A stretch of 55,408 nt of DNA from NCBI RefSeq assembly GCF_014201315.1, contig NZ_JACHDY010000009.1, positions 1-55,408 on the forward strand, given 5' to 3'. Positions 1 to 7,943 of this stretch are shown here, piece by piece. Below the pieces are notes generated by a model. The model was not told the DNA's origin, searched no databases, and worked only from the letters and a program-made list of their open reading frames with translations. The DNA is from Edaphobacter lichenicola (GTDB lineage Bacteria > Acidobacteriota > Terriglobia > Terriglobales > Acidobacteriaceae). The number at the start of each line of letters is the position of its first letter. Within the stretch, counting starts at the first letter, position 1. The translations under genes were made by a program, and so were the position numbers.

Positions 1-34
1 GAGGGGCTGCGCGTTCAGCCCCTCTTTGCTTTTT
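1..34 (+). terminator. Rho-independent terminator spanning the circular join
   Basis: An 8-bp stem (GAGGGGCT at 1-8, AGCCCCTC at 17-24) with an 8-base loop is followed by a T-rich tract. The same hairpin is at 55314-55347, ten bases after the stop codon of the small Cys protein gene, which it most likely terminates. Its duplication at both window ends is part of the 95-bp overlap. Confidence 0.8.
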
Positions 35-95
35 GCGGGCGCGGAATGTTGGAAGTTATCCAGTCACGAATGGACACGCGGCCTTGCGGACGCGG
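1..95. repeat. Left copy of the 95-bp terminal overlap
   Basis: Bases 1-95 are identical to 55314-55408. Because the overlap begins inside a terminator belonging to the last gene and the gene order runs sensibly across the join, it is best explained as an assembler overlap of a circular molecule, not a biological terminal repeat. The true circle would be about 55,313 bp. Confidence 0.92.
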
Positions 96-96
96 C

Positions 97-124
97 GGGG
101 CCGTTCCCTCCCCTGCACCCCTCC
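97..124 (+). repeat. 28-bp GC-rich repeat, copy A
   Basis: This segment, beginning GGGGCCGTTCCCTCCCC, recurs at 1469-1496 with about three mismatches. Copy B sits just upstream of the primase gene and copy A lies in the leader before the ardC-like gene. It may belong to the same class of upstream elements as the larger structured repeats. Confidence 0.6.
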
Positions 125-284
125 TTCTTGGAAACTGCCAAACGGGGACACGACGCCGGCAATGAAACCCGGCCTCGTCCTCTTCCCCGACTCCGCAACA
201 GCAATCCCAGGACGCTACCGCTAGGGGCGGGCCTCCGGCCTCGACGTTTACGCCGTCGATTCACGCCAGACGCCGCAACAACCG

Positions 285-530
285 CAACAGCCAAAGCCGC
301 TAAGGAGCTTCGCTCCCCGCGCGTGCAAGGGGTTTCCCGCAGTCTTCCGCGCTGCGCTTGTGCAGACCTTCGCTGCGCTTGCCCTAGCGTCTCCGCCTTC
401 AGCTCCGCCGACAAGGATGGGTGATTCCCCTCCCCTTGCGCTTGCTACCCACACCCGGATGGCCGGGGGCCAAGGCGTGTCTGTGAGAACAGCCACAGCC
501 AAACCATTCAAGAGCCAAGGAGCAACAAAC
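285..530 (+). promoter_or_regulatory. Structured upstream element, copy 1 (before ardC-like gene)
   Basis: This gene-free leader shares a syntenic series of small hairpins with the regions before the DUF3560/methyltransferase gene and the ParB-like gene. Visible stems are GGAGC/GCTCC (304-316), CCCGG/CCGGG (454-467) and CTGT/ACAG (481-492). Stem bases differ from the other copies while pairing is kept. The element ends at the ribosome-binding site. The rest of 96-530 is GC-rich, with open frames on both strands that look like shadows. Confidence 0.7.
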
Positions 531-1394
531 ATGAGTAACGACAGAGCACAGGAACTCACCGCAAAGATCAACGAATCTATCACCGCACTATGCGCCGAGA
601 CCGACGCTGCGAAGCAGTCAGAAATCTATCTCGCGTGGTTGTCCACCGTGAGCCGCTTTTACAAATATTCCTTCGGTAATTGCCTTCTCATCTGGACGCA
701 AGCGCCAGAGGCAACCCGCGTTGCCGGGTTCAACACTTGGAAATCATTAGGCCGATTTGTGAAGAAGGGCGAGACCGGCATCCGCATTCTTGCTCCCATC
801 GTTCGTAAGGTGGACGAGGAGAAAGACGGCACCACGGAGAAGGTATCCCGGCCCTTTGGTTTCCGTTCCGTGTCGGTCTTCGCTCAGGAACAGACGGACG
901 GCCAACCACTCCCCGAACTGAACACCAACGCCACAGAAGGAGGTGAAACCCTTCTCCCGCTGTTGGAGAAGGCAGCGGCCCACCTCAACATCACGCTCGT
1001 TTACAAGGCTATCGCCGGTAACGCAGAAGGCTATAGCAAGGGCGGATTGATCGAGATCGAGGAGACGTTAGACACCCCCGCACGTTGCGGAGTAATCGCC
1101 CATGAAATCGGCCACGAATTGATGCACCGAACCAACCGCGAGGGCACCACACGTCAGCAGAGAGAGCTTGAGGCCGAGTCCGTATCCTATGCGGTCCTCG
1201 CTCACTTCGGCATCCACTCCGAAAGCCGCTTCTATCTTGCAACCTATGACGTAACCGCCGAGATGCTGACCGCTTCCCTTCAGACCATCGGCACTGCTGC
1301 GAAGAAGATTATCAGCATGATTGAGGACTCAGGCGAACAGATCGAGGAGGGCGAGGGCGAACAGCCCCCCGCCCCGCTCGCCATCCCCGCCTAG
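531..1394 (+). CDS. ArdC-like antirestriction / zinc metallopeptidase protein
   Basis: 287 aa. The N-terminal half resembles the ssDNA-binding domain of ArdC-type antirestriction proteins (YLAWLSTVSRF, FNTWKSLGRFVKKGETGI). The C-terminal half has a zinc-metallopeptidase signature, HEIGHELMH near residue 190, with an EAESVSYAVL helix that normally supplies the third ligand. ArdC proteins act in the recipient, binding entering single-stranded DNA and protecting it from restriction. AAGGAG eight bases before ATG 531 decides the start; the upstream extension lies in the repeated leader and is not protein-like. It is followed by a strong hairpin and then the primase gene. Confidence 0.85.
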   Translation: MSNDRAQELTAKINESITALCAETDAAKQSEIYLAWLSTVSRFYKYSFGNCLLIWTQAPEATRVAGFNTWKSLGRFVKKGETGIRILAPIVRKVDEEKDGTTEKVSRPFGFRSVSVFAQEQTDGQPLPELNTNATEGGETLLPLLEKAAAHLNITLVYKAIAGNAEGYSKGGLIEIEETLDTPARCGVIAHEIGHELMHRTNREGTTRQQRELEAESVSYAVLAHFGIHSESRFYLATYDVTAEMLTASLQTIGTAAKKIISMIEDSGEQIEEGEGEQPPAPLAIPA

Positions 1395-1421
1395 ACGCGC
1401 TCCCTGCCCGCGAGCAAACGC

Positions 1422-1453
1422 GGCGACCCTTCCCACCAAGGGAAAGGGTCGCC
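1422..1453 (+). terminator. Hairpin after the ardC-like gene
   Basis: A 13-bp arm (GGCGACCCTTCCC, 1422-1434) pairs with 1440-1453 apart from one bulged A. No long T tract follows, so it could be a terminator or another single-strand fold of the leading region. Confidence 0.5.
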
Positions 1454-1468
1454 CAAACCCCTTTTGCC

Positions 1469-1496
1469 GGGGCCGTTCCCTCCCCGGCGCCCCTCC
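1469..1496 (+). repeat. 28-bp GC-rich repeat, copy B
   Basis: Second copy of the 97-124 repeat, ending 31 bases before the primase start codon. Its placement in front of a gene suggests a regulatory role, but nothing in the sequence proves it. Confidence 0.55.
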
Positions 1497-1527
1497 CACC
1501 GTGAAATACATTTGAAGGGTGACGTCG

Positions 1528-2382
1528 ATGGACAAGACCGAATCCACAGTTCGCAACATGCTCACAGCTATTGAGGCGCCGCTCTACGATATCGGTGTCC
1601 TGAGTGATCGCGGGATGCTTCCCGGCCTCGACGGCATTCCCGCCGCGGCGGTGCTCGACCGGCTTTCGCTACTCAAGTATCGCAACGTTCGCGGCTCCCA
1701 TATCTATATCCGTCCTTCAGGTGAGCATCGTTTCACCGTACTTGACGACCTCAACGAGGCCACGCTCGCGCGGCTCGCGGCGGATGGCTTCAATCCTTGC
1801 GCAGTTGTTGAGACAAGTGCCGGCAACTTCCAAGCCTGGTTGAAGCACCCCGATGTGTTTCCAAAACTCATCGGAACTTTCGCCGCACAGACGCTTGCCG
1901 GACGATACGATGCCGATCCAAGCGCGGCGGACTGGAGGCGGTTCGGGCGGCTCCCCGGCTTCACGAATTGCAAACCCAAGTACCGCAAGCCCGATGGTCT
2001 ATTCCCTTTCGTTCGGCTCAAGAGTAATAGTGGCGAGCAGTATCCGATGGCAGAGGCCTTCGTACAGGAAATCACGAAACTCTATGAAGAACGAGAACAG
2101 GAGCGAGAGGACCGACGCATACAGGCGTCTCTTTCTCCCCAACGGGGACCGAGGTTATCGAATCTGTCTCTCGAACGCTTCCGTACCTCCACCAAGTACC
2201 AGGACCGGCCCGCCGCTGCTGACATTGCCTTCTGTGTCGCCGCTTATGCCAATGGCATGACCGGAGACCGTATCGAACGCGCCCTTGAAGACGACTATCT
2301 ATCGCGCGATCCCAGCACTTCAAAGCGAGCTGCCTACATCCGGAGAACTATGGAGAAGGCGAGGAGATGGGCCGAGCGATAG
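1528..2382 (+). CDS. RepB-type plasmid DNA primase
   Basis: 284 aa. The core resembles RepB-family primase domains of mobilizable plasmids: a segment reading VVETSAGNFQAWL, then SAADWRRFGRLPGFTNCKPKY, the usual pattern for archaeo-eukaryotic-type primases that prime single-stranded plasmid DNA. A charged linker (EEREQEREDRR) leads to a C-terminal helical domain with KRAAYIRRTMEKA. A GTG at 1519 is possible, but ATG 1528 has a well-placed GAAGGG. It lies between the ardC-like and ssb genes, so a job in second-strand synthesis after transfer is likely. A role in vegetative replication is the alternative. Confidence 0.75.
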   Translation: MDKTESTVRNMLTAIEAPLYDIGVLSDRGMLPGLDGIPAAAVLDRLSLLKYRNVRGSHIYIRPSGEHRFTVLDDLNEATLARLAADGFNPCAVVETSAGNFQAWLKHPDVFPKLIGTFAAQTLAGRYDADPSAADWRRFGRLPGFTNCKPKYRKPDGLFPFVRLKSNSGEQYPMAEAFVQEITKLYEEREQEREDRRIQASLSPQRGPRLSNLSLERFRTSTKYQDRPAAADIAFCVAAYANGMTGDRIERALEDDYLSRDPSTSKRAAYIRRTMEKARRWAER

Positions 2383-2479
2383 CATCCTTGCTTCAAGTCC
2401 CGTTGTCGTTCTTCCCCTGTTGTATTGTGATTGACTCTTCGAGTTTCTGAGCTGGCTTTTGCAACTAGCGTCATGAGGG

Positions 2480-2754
2480 AAGGCCGTTGAACAGGGTGGC
2501 TCCCTTCCGGTTTGCCTTTCTATCTGCGTTCAGCGTGCCGCGCTCAAAGCACCCCCGCCCTTCGGACGCACGCTCTCCTTCCCAAAAATCCGCTACGCGC
2601 CTCTGCAAGGTGCGGACTCCTTACCCCAGGCAAGCTGTGGTCCCCTTCCGCAGATTCCGTCCAGTCGCCGAGGGAGTGGGTCGCGACGGCACACCCGTTG
2701 GGCAAGCATGTACCGCAGACAGCGGACAACCCAAAAGAAACGGAGCCAAACACC
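2480..2754 (+). promoter_or_regulatory. Leader before ssb, possible diverged fourth copy of the structured element
   Basis: The 372-base gap 2383-2754 holds no convincing gene. Its right part shares an 11-mer (CGCTACGCGCC, 2591-2601) with the leader of the ParB-like gene at 53175-53185 and has similar composition and small GC-rich inverted repeats. The resemblance is much weaker than among the other three copies, so membership is tentative. Confidence 0.35.
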
Positions 2755-3126
2755 ATGTTCAACAAAGTCATTCTCATCGGCCGCCTCGGACAGAACGCAG
2801 AAGCCAAAACCGCTCAGAACAACAAAGAGTACGTCATCCTCAACATCGCAACCCAGGAGAGCTGGAAGAACGACAAAGGCGACTACGAAACCCGCACCGA
2901 ATGGCATCGCGTCTATGCGTGGAGGAATCTCTCGAAATTCGCCAAAACTCTCCAGAAGGGGCAGCTCATCACTCTTGAAGGCACCTTGCGGTATCGCGAG
3001 GTCGAGGATGAGATTGAGGGCACCACGTTCAAGCACCGGATCGCGGAGATCCACGCCATCAGCATGAAGCGACTCTCGAAGATCGAGACCGCTGATGATC
3101 CAGCAGACGGAGCCGGCGACGAGTAA
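2755..3126 (+). CDS. ssb: Single-stranded DNA-binding protein
   Basis: 123 aa, opening with the typical SSB motif MFNKVILIGRLG and continuing through the OB-fold core (EYVILNIATQESW, TEWHRVYAW, KFAKTLQKGQLITLEGTLRYR). It is shorter than chromosomal SSBs (about 150-180 aa). The tail ends acidic (DDPADGAGDE) but lacks the DDDIPF-type tip that recruits partner proteins. Plasmid SSBs coat incoming single-stranded DNA and dampen SOS induction after conjugation. CGGAG precedes ATG 2755. Two hairpins at and after the stop probably end the transcript. Confidence 0.93.
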   Translation: MFNKVILIGRLGQNAEAKTAQNNKEYVILNIATQESWKNDKGDYETRTEWHRVYAWRNLSKFAKTLQKGQLITLEGTLRYREVEDEIEGTTFKHRIAEIHAISMKRLSKIETADDPADGAGDE

Positions 3127-3134
3127 TCGCCGGC
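3112..3134 (+). terminator. Hairpin overlapping the ssb stop codon
   Basis: GCCGGCGA (3112-3119) pairs with TCGCCGGC (3127-3134), followed by TTTC. The stop codon sits in the loop. Confidence 0.55.
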
Positions 3135-3140
3135 TTTCAG

Positions 3141-3169
3141 GTGGATGAGACAGAAAAAGTCTCATCCAC
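3141..3169 (+). terminator. 11-bp perfect hairpin downstream of ssb
   Basis: GTGGATGAGAC (3141-3151) pairs perfectly with 3159-3169 around an A-rich 7-base loop. Together with the preceding hairpin it separates ssb from the GHKL gene. The rest of 3170-3496 holds no gene I can support. Confidence 0.55.
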
Positions 3170-3496
3170 CATTTGTTGTCAACATAGAGGCTGTCAGTGA
3201 GATCGAGTAGACTCAGATCGTCTCAGTGTCAGCGTTGCTTGTTTTGCACCATTGCATCAACCGAGAATCATTCCTGGCGGCATGGGCGTTTATGGGGACT
3301 CTCTGCGTCAGACTGACACGACCTGCAAGACGTGCGATGATCTGCTTGCCCACCAGAGCCTTACCGTCGACTGCTACGTCAGTTGAGACGTGCGGTTTTT
3401 GACGGTGGTCAGCATCCAGATATCTCGAAGGTCGTCTTTTAGACGAGGCGAAGGTAAAGCGAATATGAAACAATGCTGCAGAGGTCGCCGGTTTCG

Positions 3497-5503
3497 ATGA
3501 GCAACGTAAACGTCAGCAGGGTTATCGAGAATATTCGTGGCGTCACAACGGTCTACACCGCGATCGTCGAAGTCATCGTGAACGCCATACAGGCAACCGA
3601 GCAAAATAGCTCTCAGGCCGGAGAAGTAAAGATTAGGGCAATACGAAGCGCTCAATTGGAAGCCGATGGGAGCCTTCCCGACATCACAGGGTTTGAGATC
3701 CAGGATAACGGAATTGGGTTTACAAAAGAAAACCGCGATTCGTTCGACACACTTTATACAGACCTGAAGATTAGCGACGGAGGAAAAGGGTTCGGGCGCT
3801 TTATCTGTCTCAAATATTTCGACCGTCTCCAGGTGGAGAGCGATTACAAGGCGCAGGATAGCTTCTTTCATCGTTCGTTCCGGATGGGCAAAGGCAAAGA
3901 GATCATCGTTGATGAATCGAACGGTCCGTCCAAAGCCTCGGCGTCCAGAACAATTGTCCGCCTCGAGTGGATCAAGAAGATGAAGTCGCTTGATAAGCGG
4001 CTGGAGACCATCGCTCGGAATCTCGCCGAGAAGCTCCTGCCGTATTTCATCACTGCCAACTACAACTGCCCCAAGATTGTTCTGTCAGAACTGGACGATT
4101 CTGACGCGGTGGTGCTTAACGACTTTGTCAGCAATCAGATTTCATCCGTGATTCAGGAGATCCCGCTCACGAAAGATTCCTTCGAGCTGACGTTCGACGA
4201 GACTATAGAACAGTTCCACATTCGACTTTTCAAGTTCTTCTTTCCAAAAAACCTTAAGAGCCGCATCAGCCTCGTCGCTCATAAACGTGAAGTTTCCTCT
4301 TCCGTGCTGCATGGATACATCCCTGAATTTTCAGAAGACTTCTATGAAAGGACACCCGGCCCTGACGGAGGTGCTGCAAGAAACTACATCGTCAAAGCAT
4401 ATGTTTTTGGCCGGTTCCTCGATCGCCATGTATCTCTGGAACGTGGGAGCTTCGATTTATCTGCTGGCGGGGAACCGCTTTACAAGATCACTCAAGACGA
4501 CATAGAAACGTCAGCCGCGGAAATTGCAAAAGAGGCACTCGGTTCCGATATTTTGATCCGTCAGCAGAAGAAGCAAGAGGATGTACAGACATATGTTGAC
4601 GACCTGGCCCCGTGGCATAAATATGTCGTTAAATCCCTCGACTTGACGAGCATGCCGTACAACCCCTCCGCAGAAGAAATAGAGATGCGTCTACAGAGGG
4701 AGAAATATCGACATGAAGTACAACTGCGCAAGGATGTCGATCAGATTCTTGCGGGAGCAGCCCTCGGAGACTTGCGACCAAATGTTGCCCGAGTAGTCGA
4801 AGCAATTTCTGAATCAGGCAAGAACGATTTGGTGCATTACATTGCGTTGCGCCGAAACATACTAGAACTCTTTGGCAAGAGTCTTGAGCTCGATGACGGC
4901 GGCGCATATCAGAGCGAAGGCTTGGTGCACGACATTATTTTCCCCCGTAAGGGTGACACTGAAATAACGGCCTTTAATGATCACAATCTTTGGATCATCG
5001 ACGAGCGGCTGAATTTTTCGAGCTACGTCTCGTCGGACATTCCGCTAAACGGCGGAAAGTCAGAACGCCCCGATCTGGCTGTGTACGACAAAAGAATTTT
5101 GTTCCGCGGCGACAACGAGGCCAGTAATCCGATCACTATCTTCGAATTTAAGAAACCACAGCGAGACGACTTTGTTAACCCATCGTCCAAAGACGATCCT
5201 ATACAGCAGATAATTCGGTACGTGAATAGCATTCGAGACGGCAAATATAAAACGCCGAAGGGTAAGAAAATGTTGGTCGAAACGAATACACCGTTTTATG
5301 GTTACGTGGTCTGCGATCTCACCAGCAAAGTAGAAGAGTGGTTATTGCGCGAGAAGAATTTCAAAGTGATGCCGGACCGTCTCGGTTGGTTTCTCTGGTA
5401 TGAAAACATCAATCTATACATCGAGGTCTTGTCTTGGGACAAAATCCTTCGGGACGCAAGGCTTCGAAACCGTATCTTCTTCCACAAGTTGGGCATCTCA
5501 TAG
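3497..5503 (+). CDS. GHKL (Bergerat-fold) ATPase with C-terminal PD-(D/E)xK-like segment
   Basis: 668 aa. The N-terminus has the three Bergerat motifs: N box IVEVIVNAIQA (about 20-30), G1 box DNGIGF, and G2 box GGKGFGRF (about 100). This marks a GHKL ATPase of the HSP90/MutL/MORC kind. The C-terminal ~170 residues read RPDLAVYDKRILF then ITIFEFKKP, an acidic residue followed by an E-x-K strand typical of PD-(D/E)xK nuclease folds, and later PFYGYVVCDLT. A GHKL-nuclease fusion suits a stand-alone DNA-targeting defence protein. I do not recognise a named family. ATG 3473 is an alternative start. The gene interrupts the leading-region genes and has its own leader. Confidence 0.7.
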   Translation: MSNVNVSRVIENIRGVTTVYTAIVEVIVNAIQATEQNSSQAGEVKIRAIRSAQLEADGSLPDITGFEIQDNGIGFTKENRDSFDTLYTDLKISDGGKGFGRFICLKYFDRLQVESDYKAQDSFFHRSFRMGKGKEIIVDESNGPSKASASRTIVRLEWIKKMKSLDKRLETIARNLAEKLLPYFITANYNCPKIVLSELDDSDAVVLNDFVSNQISSVIQEIPLTKDSFELTFDETIEQFHIRLFKFFFPKNLKSRISLVAHKREVSSSVLHGYIPEFSEDFYERTPGPDGGAARNYIVKAYVFGRFLDRHVSLERGSFDLSAGGEPLYKITQDDIETSAAEIAKEALGSDILIRQQKKQEDVQTYVDDLAPWHKYVVKSLDLTSMPYNPSAEEIEMRLQREKYRHEVQLRKDVDQILAGAALGDLRPNVARVVEAISESGKNDLVHYIALRRNILELFGKSLELDDGGAYQSEGLVHDIIFPRKGDTEITAFNDHNLWIIDERLNFSSYVSSDIPLNGGKSERPDLAVYDKRILFRGDNEASNPITIFEFKKPQRDDFVNPSSKDDPIQQIIRYVNSIRDGKYKTPKGKKMLVETNTPFYGYVVCDLTSKVEEWLLREKNFKVMPDRLGWFLWYENINLYIEVLSWDKILRDARLRNRIFFHKLGIS

Positions 5504-5644
5504 CTCTCGAGCCGAATTGCCTTATCCGCTCCAACGCATCACTGTCTAACTCCTTCCAAGTACCGATTAGTCGGCCAGTGTCCACGGATGTCTCCGCTCC
5601 ATCGACCGCTGCGCGCCCTATTCCTGCCCACAACGTCCGCCCGA

Positions 5645-5926
5645 AGAACAACTGCCAAAGCAATCCCTGCGTTTCACGCTGATGCAAGGAAACCAAGCCT
5701 GCTGAGGGACTCCGTCCCTGGCGCGCGTCAAGAGGCACCCCAATCTTCCGCGCTTCGCTTGTGCAGACCTCCGCTGCGCTACGCCCCCTCCACTCCGCTG
5801 ATCGCTCCGTTTCAAGGGTGGGGAACCCCACCTCTTGCGCTTGCCGCCCCTGCTGGCGTGGGCCAGGGCCAAGGCGTGTTTGTTGGCAAACACAGCACGG
5901 CCATTCAAAAACGGAGGAACTACCCC
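5645..5926 (+). promoter_or_regulatory. Structured upstream element, copy 2 (before DUF3560/methyltransferase gene)
   Basis: Closest relative of copy 3 at 53155-53412. Hairpins in order: GGGAC/GTCCC (5706-5718), GTGGGG/CCCCAC (5818-5831), CTGG/CCAG (5853-5866) and GTGTTTG/CAAACAC (5876-5893), ending at the GGAGG of the gene. Long open frames cross this region but have no protein-like content. Bases 5504-5644 show nothing recognisable. Confidence 0.75.
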
Positions 5927-7801
5927 ATGACTTACACCGCGACATACTCACCAGAAGACAACAAACTCAGGCTATACAGCTCCACGCGCCTAGACCGCGA
6001 GTTATACGCCCGCGTGAGGGGCGCAGGTTTCATCTATGCGCCGAAACAGGAGCTTTTCGTTGCGCCGATGTGGACACCCGAACGCGAAGACCTCCTCATC
6101 GAATTGTGCGGCGAGATTGACGACGAAGACACAAGCCTAGTCGAGCGTGCTGAGGAGCGAGCAGACCGCTTTGTCGATTACAAAGATAAGCGCATTGGCG
6201 ACGCAGAACGCGCACAAGAAGCCGTTTCACGCATCGCTGACAATATCCCGCTGGGTCAACCTATTCTTATCGGCCACCACAGCGAACGCCACGCCCGCAA
6301 GGACGCCGAGCGGATCGAGAACGGGATGCGTAAGACCGTCAAGATGTGGCACACGGCGAAGTATTGGGAAGACCGCGCCAAAGGCGCACTGAGACATGCA
6401 AAGTACAAAGAGCTTCCCGGTGTGCGGCATCGCCGCATCAAGGGACTTGAAGCCGATCTTCGCCGATATCAGAACTCTTTCACCCCCGACCCGAAGACCA
6501 AGCCCCAAATGTGGGACGGCGAAGAGCACGTCTGGATAACCAACGGGAGCCGTGGCGGACGCTGGGCGAAGTCGAGTAGCTTACCGGCCATTGAGCAGCA
6601 GAGCCGTCGATGGATCGAGCACCTACAAAACCGCATAGCCTATGAAAAGGCCATGCTTGGAGAGGCTGGAGGTATCGCAGCCGCGCAGTTCACTATCGAA
6701 GTGGGCGGGCGCGTTCTAGTCGCTGATGAGTGGGTTGTGGTGTTGAAGCTCAACAGAGCAGGCGGAACGCTCAACAGCATAAGCACAACCCCGCTTCGTC
6801 ACTGGCACGGCAGCAGCACAAAAATCGAGATCGAGCGCGTAAAGGACTACCGCGCACCCGGACCCGGCGACATCGAGAAGGTCAAAGCCGCAACGAAACT
6901 TCCCCCGCTTTGCAACTACCCCGGCGAGGGATTCGCACAGATGACACAGGCCGAATGGGACAAGAAGCACAAGGACTACAAGACCACTCGCGCCGTCGAT
7001 GCGACCGCGACCCATGCGCGGCATCGGGTACGTCATGCAATGACCACAGGCTACAAATACGGTCACATCTTCATCACCGACGCCAAGCGGGTTGACCCAC
7101 CCGCCGCGCCGCTTGCCCCTGCCGATCCCGAGGTTTTCGCGCGTGAGAAGGATTTGCGCCAAGGCACCGACGTTAGTCCTTCTATGGAAATGAGCCGCGC
7201 GATTCACGCGGCCATTCCGAAGGATGACCGTATTCCCAGCTATGAGCAACTACACGAGATGGGCAAAGCAGCAGCAGCAGGGGTTCAGGTTGTCATTGCT
7301 CCGCAGCTCTTCCCTACCCCACCCGAGTTGGCGGACCGTATGGTCGCGCTTGCGGACATTCGCCCAGGGCAACAGGTTTTAGAACCCTCCGCAGGAACAG
7401 GCCGAATCATTGATGCGATTCGCCGCAATGCTCACGGCTACGCGATCACGGCGGTTGAGCTGAATTGCAATATGGCTCACCGGCTCCGCACGATTGATTG
7501 TGTCGATGACACACGGCAGGCCGATTTCTTGGAGTGCAACGGCGATCTAGGAACATTCGACCGCATTGTTATGAATCCTCCGTTTTCGAACGCAGATGAT
7601 ATCAAGCACATTATGCACGCCTTGAAGATGTTGAAGCCCGGAGGCCGACTCGTCGCCATCTGTGCCAACGGCCCGAGGCAGAACGACAAGCTAAGGCCCA
7701 TCGTTGAAGCGCGCGGCGGTATCTGGGAAGAATTGCCTTCCGATACTTTCATCAGCACAGGTACAAGCGTTCGCACCGTGCTCCTCATGCTGGACGCATA
7801 A
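5927..7801 (+). CDS. DUF3560-domain protein with C-terminal N6-adenine methyltransferase
   Basis: 624 aa. The N-terminus (LRLYSSTRLDRELYARVRGAGFIYAPKQ and the following helices) matches the DUF3560 type found on plasmids and ICEs. The C-terminal ~150 residues form a SAM-dependent methyltransferase: motif I VLEPSAGTGRI near 485 and motif IV NPPF near 550, the latter typical of N6-adenine DNA methylation. A plausible role is methylating incoming plasmid DNA against host restriction. GGAGG nine bases before ATG 5927 fixes the start; the frame is open far upstream through the repeated leader. Strong hairpins follow the gene. Confidence 0.82.
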   Translation: MTYTATYSPEDNKLRLYSSTRLDRELYARVRGAGFIYAPKQELFVAPMWTPEREDLLIELCGEIDDEDTSLVERAEERADRFVDYKDKRIGDAERAQEAVSRIADNIPLGQPILIGHHSERHARKDAERIENGMRKTVKMWHTAKYWEDRAKGALRHAKYKELPGVRHRRIKGLEADLRRYQNSFTPDPKTKPQMWDGEEHVWITNGSRGGRWAKSSSLPAIEQQSRRWIEHLQNRIAYEKAMLGEAGGIAAAQFTIEVGGRVLVADEWVVVLKLNRAGGTLNSISTTPLRHWHGSSTKIEIERVKDYRAPGPGDIEKVKAATKLPPLCNYPGEGFAQMTQAEWDKKHKDYKTTRAVDATATHARHRVRHAMTTGYKYGHIFITDAKRVDPPAAPLAPADPEVFAREKDLRQGTDVSPSMEMSRAIHAAIPKDDRIPSYEQLHEMGKAAAAGVQVVIAPQLFPTPPELADRMVALADIRPGQQVLEPSAGTGRIIDAIRRNAHGYAITAVELNCNMAHRLRTIDCVDDTRQADFLECNGDLGTFDRIVMNPPFSNADDIKHIMHALKMLKPGGRLVAICANGPRQNDKLRPIVEARGGIWEELPSDTFISTGTSVRTVLLMLDA

Positions 7802-7810
7802 CCAGGTGCC

Positions 7811-7888
7811 GCCCGCTTCAGAGTAAACCGCCGCGATGCGGCCTCCGAAGCGGGCGCAAGGGGACAAACCCCGTCGGTTTTTCCCCTT
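7811..7888 (+). terminator. Compound terminator after the DUF3560/methyltransferase gene
   Basis: GCCCGCTTC (7811-7819) pairs with GAAGCGGGC (7847-7855) around an inner CCGC/GCGG hairpin. A second stem AAGGGGA/TCCCCTT (7858-7888) follows and contains a T run. Confidence 0.6.
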
Positions 7889-7931
7889 GACCGCTTTTCC
7901 CGCTATACGGGGACAACGCTGAGACAGGCGC

Positions 7932-7943
7932 TATTCTGTTCCT
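7932..7943 (+). promoter_or_regulatory. -10-like TATTCT immediately before the intact SRAP gene
   Basis: TATTCT at 7932-7937 lies six bases before ATG 7944 and there is no Shine-Dalgarno, so transcription could start at or next to the start codon. The broken second SRAP gene has the same TATTCT seven bases before its ATG (52274-52279). Confidence 0.4.

Noticed and set aside
46..62. DnaA box near TTATCCAGT
   Set aside because: Two mismatches to TTATNCACA and no iterons or AT-rich stretch nearby; the origin signals are at 13.2-13.5 kb.
64..414. Long open frames on both strands in the leaders at 26-530 and 5434-5926
   Set aside because: They lie in GC-rich repeated leader sequence, have low-complexity Arg/Pro/Ala content and no ribosome-binding sites; the real genes start at 531 and 5927.
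3213..3473. Minus-strand 86-aa frame before the GHKL gene
   Set aside because: No recognisable motif or ribosome-binding site; a transposase or integrase remnant was considered but not supported.
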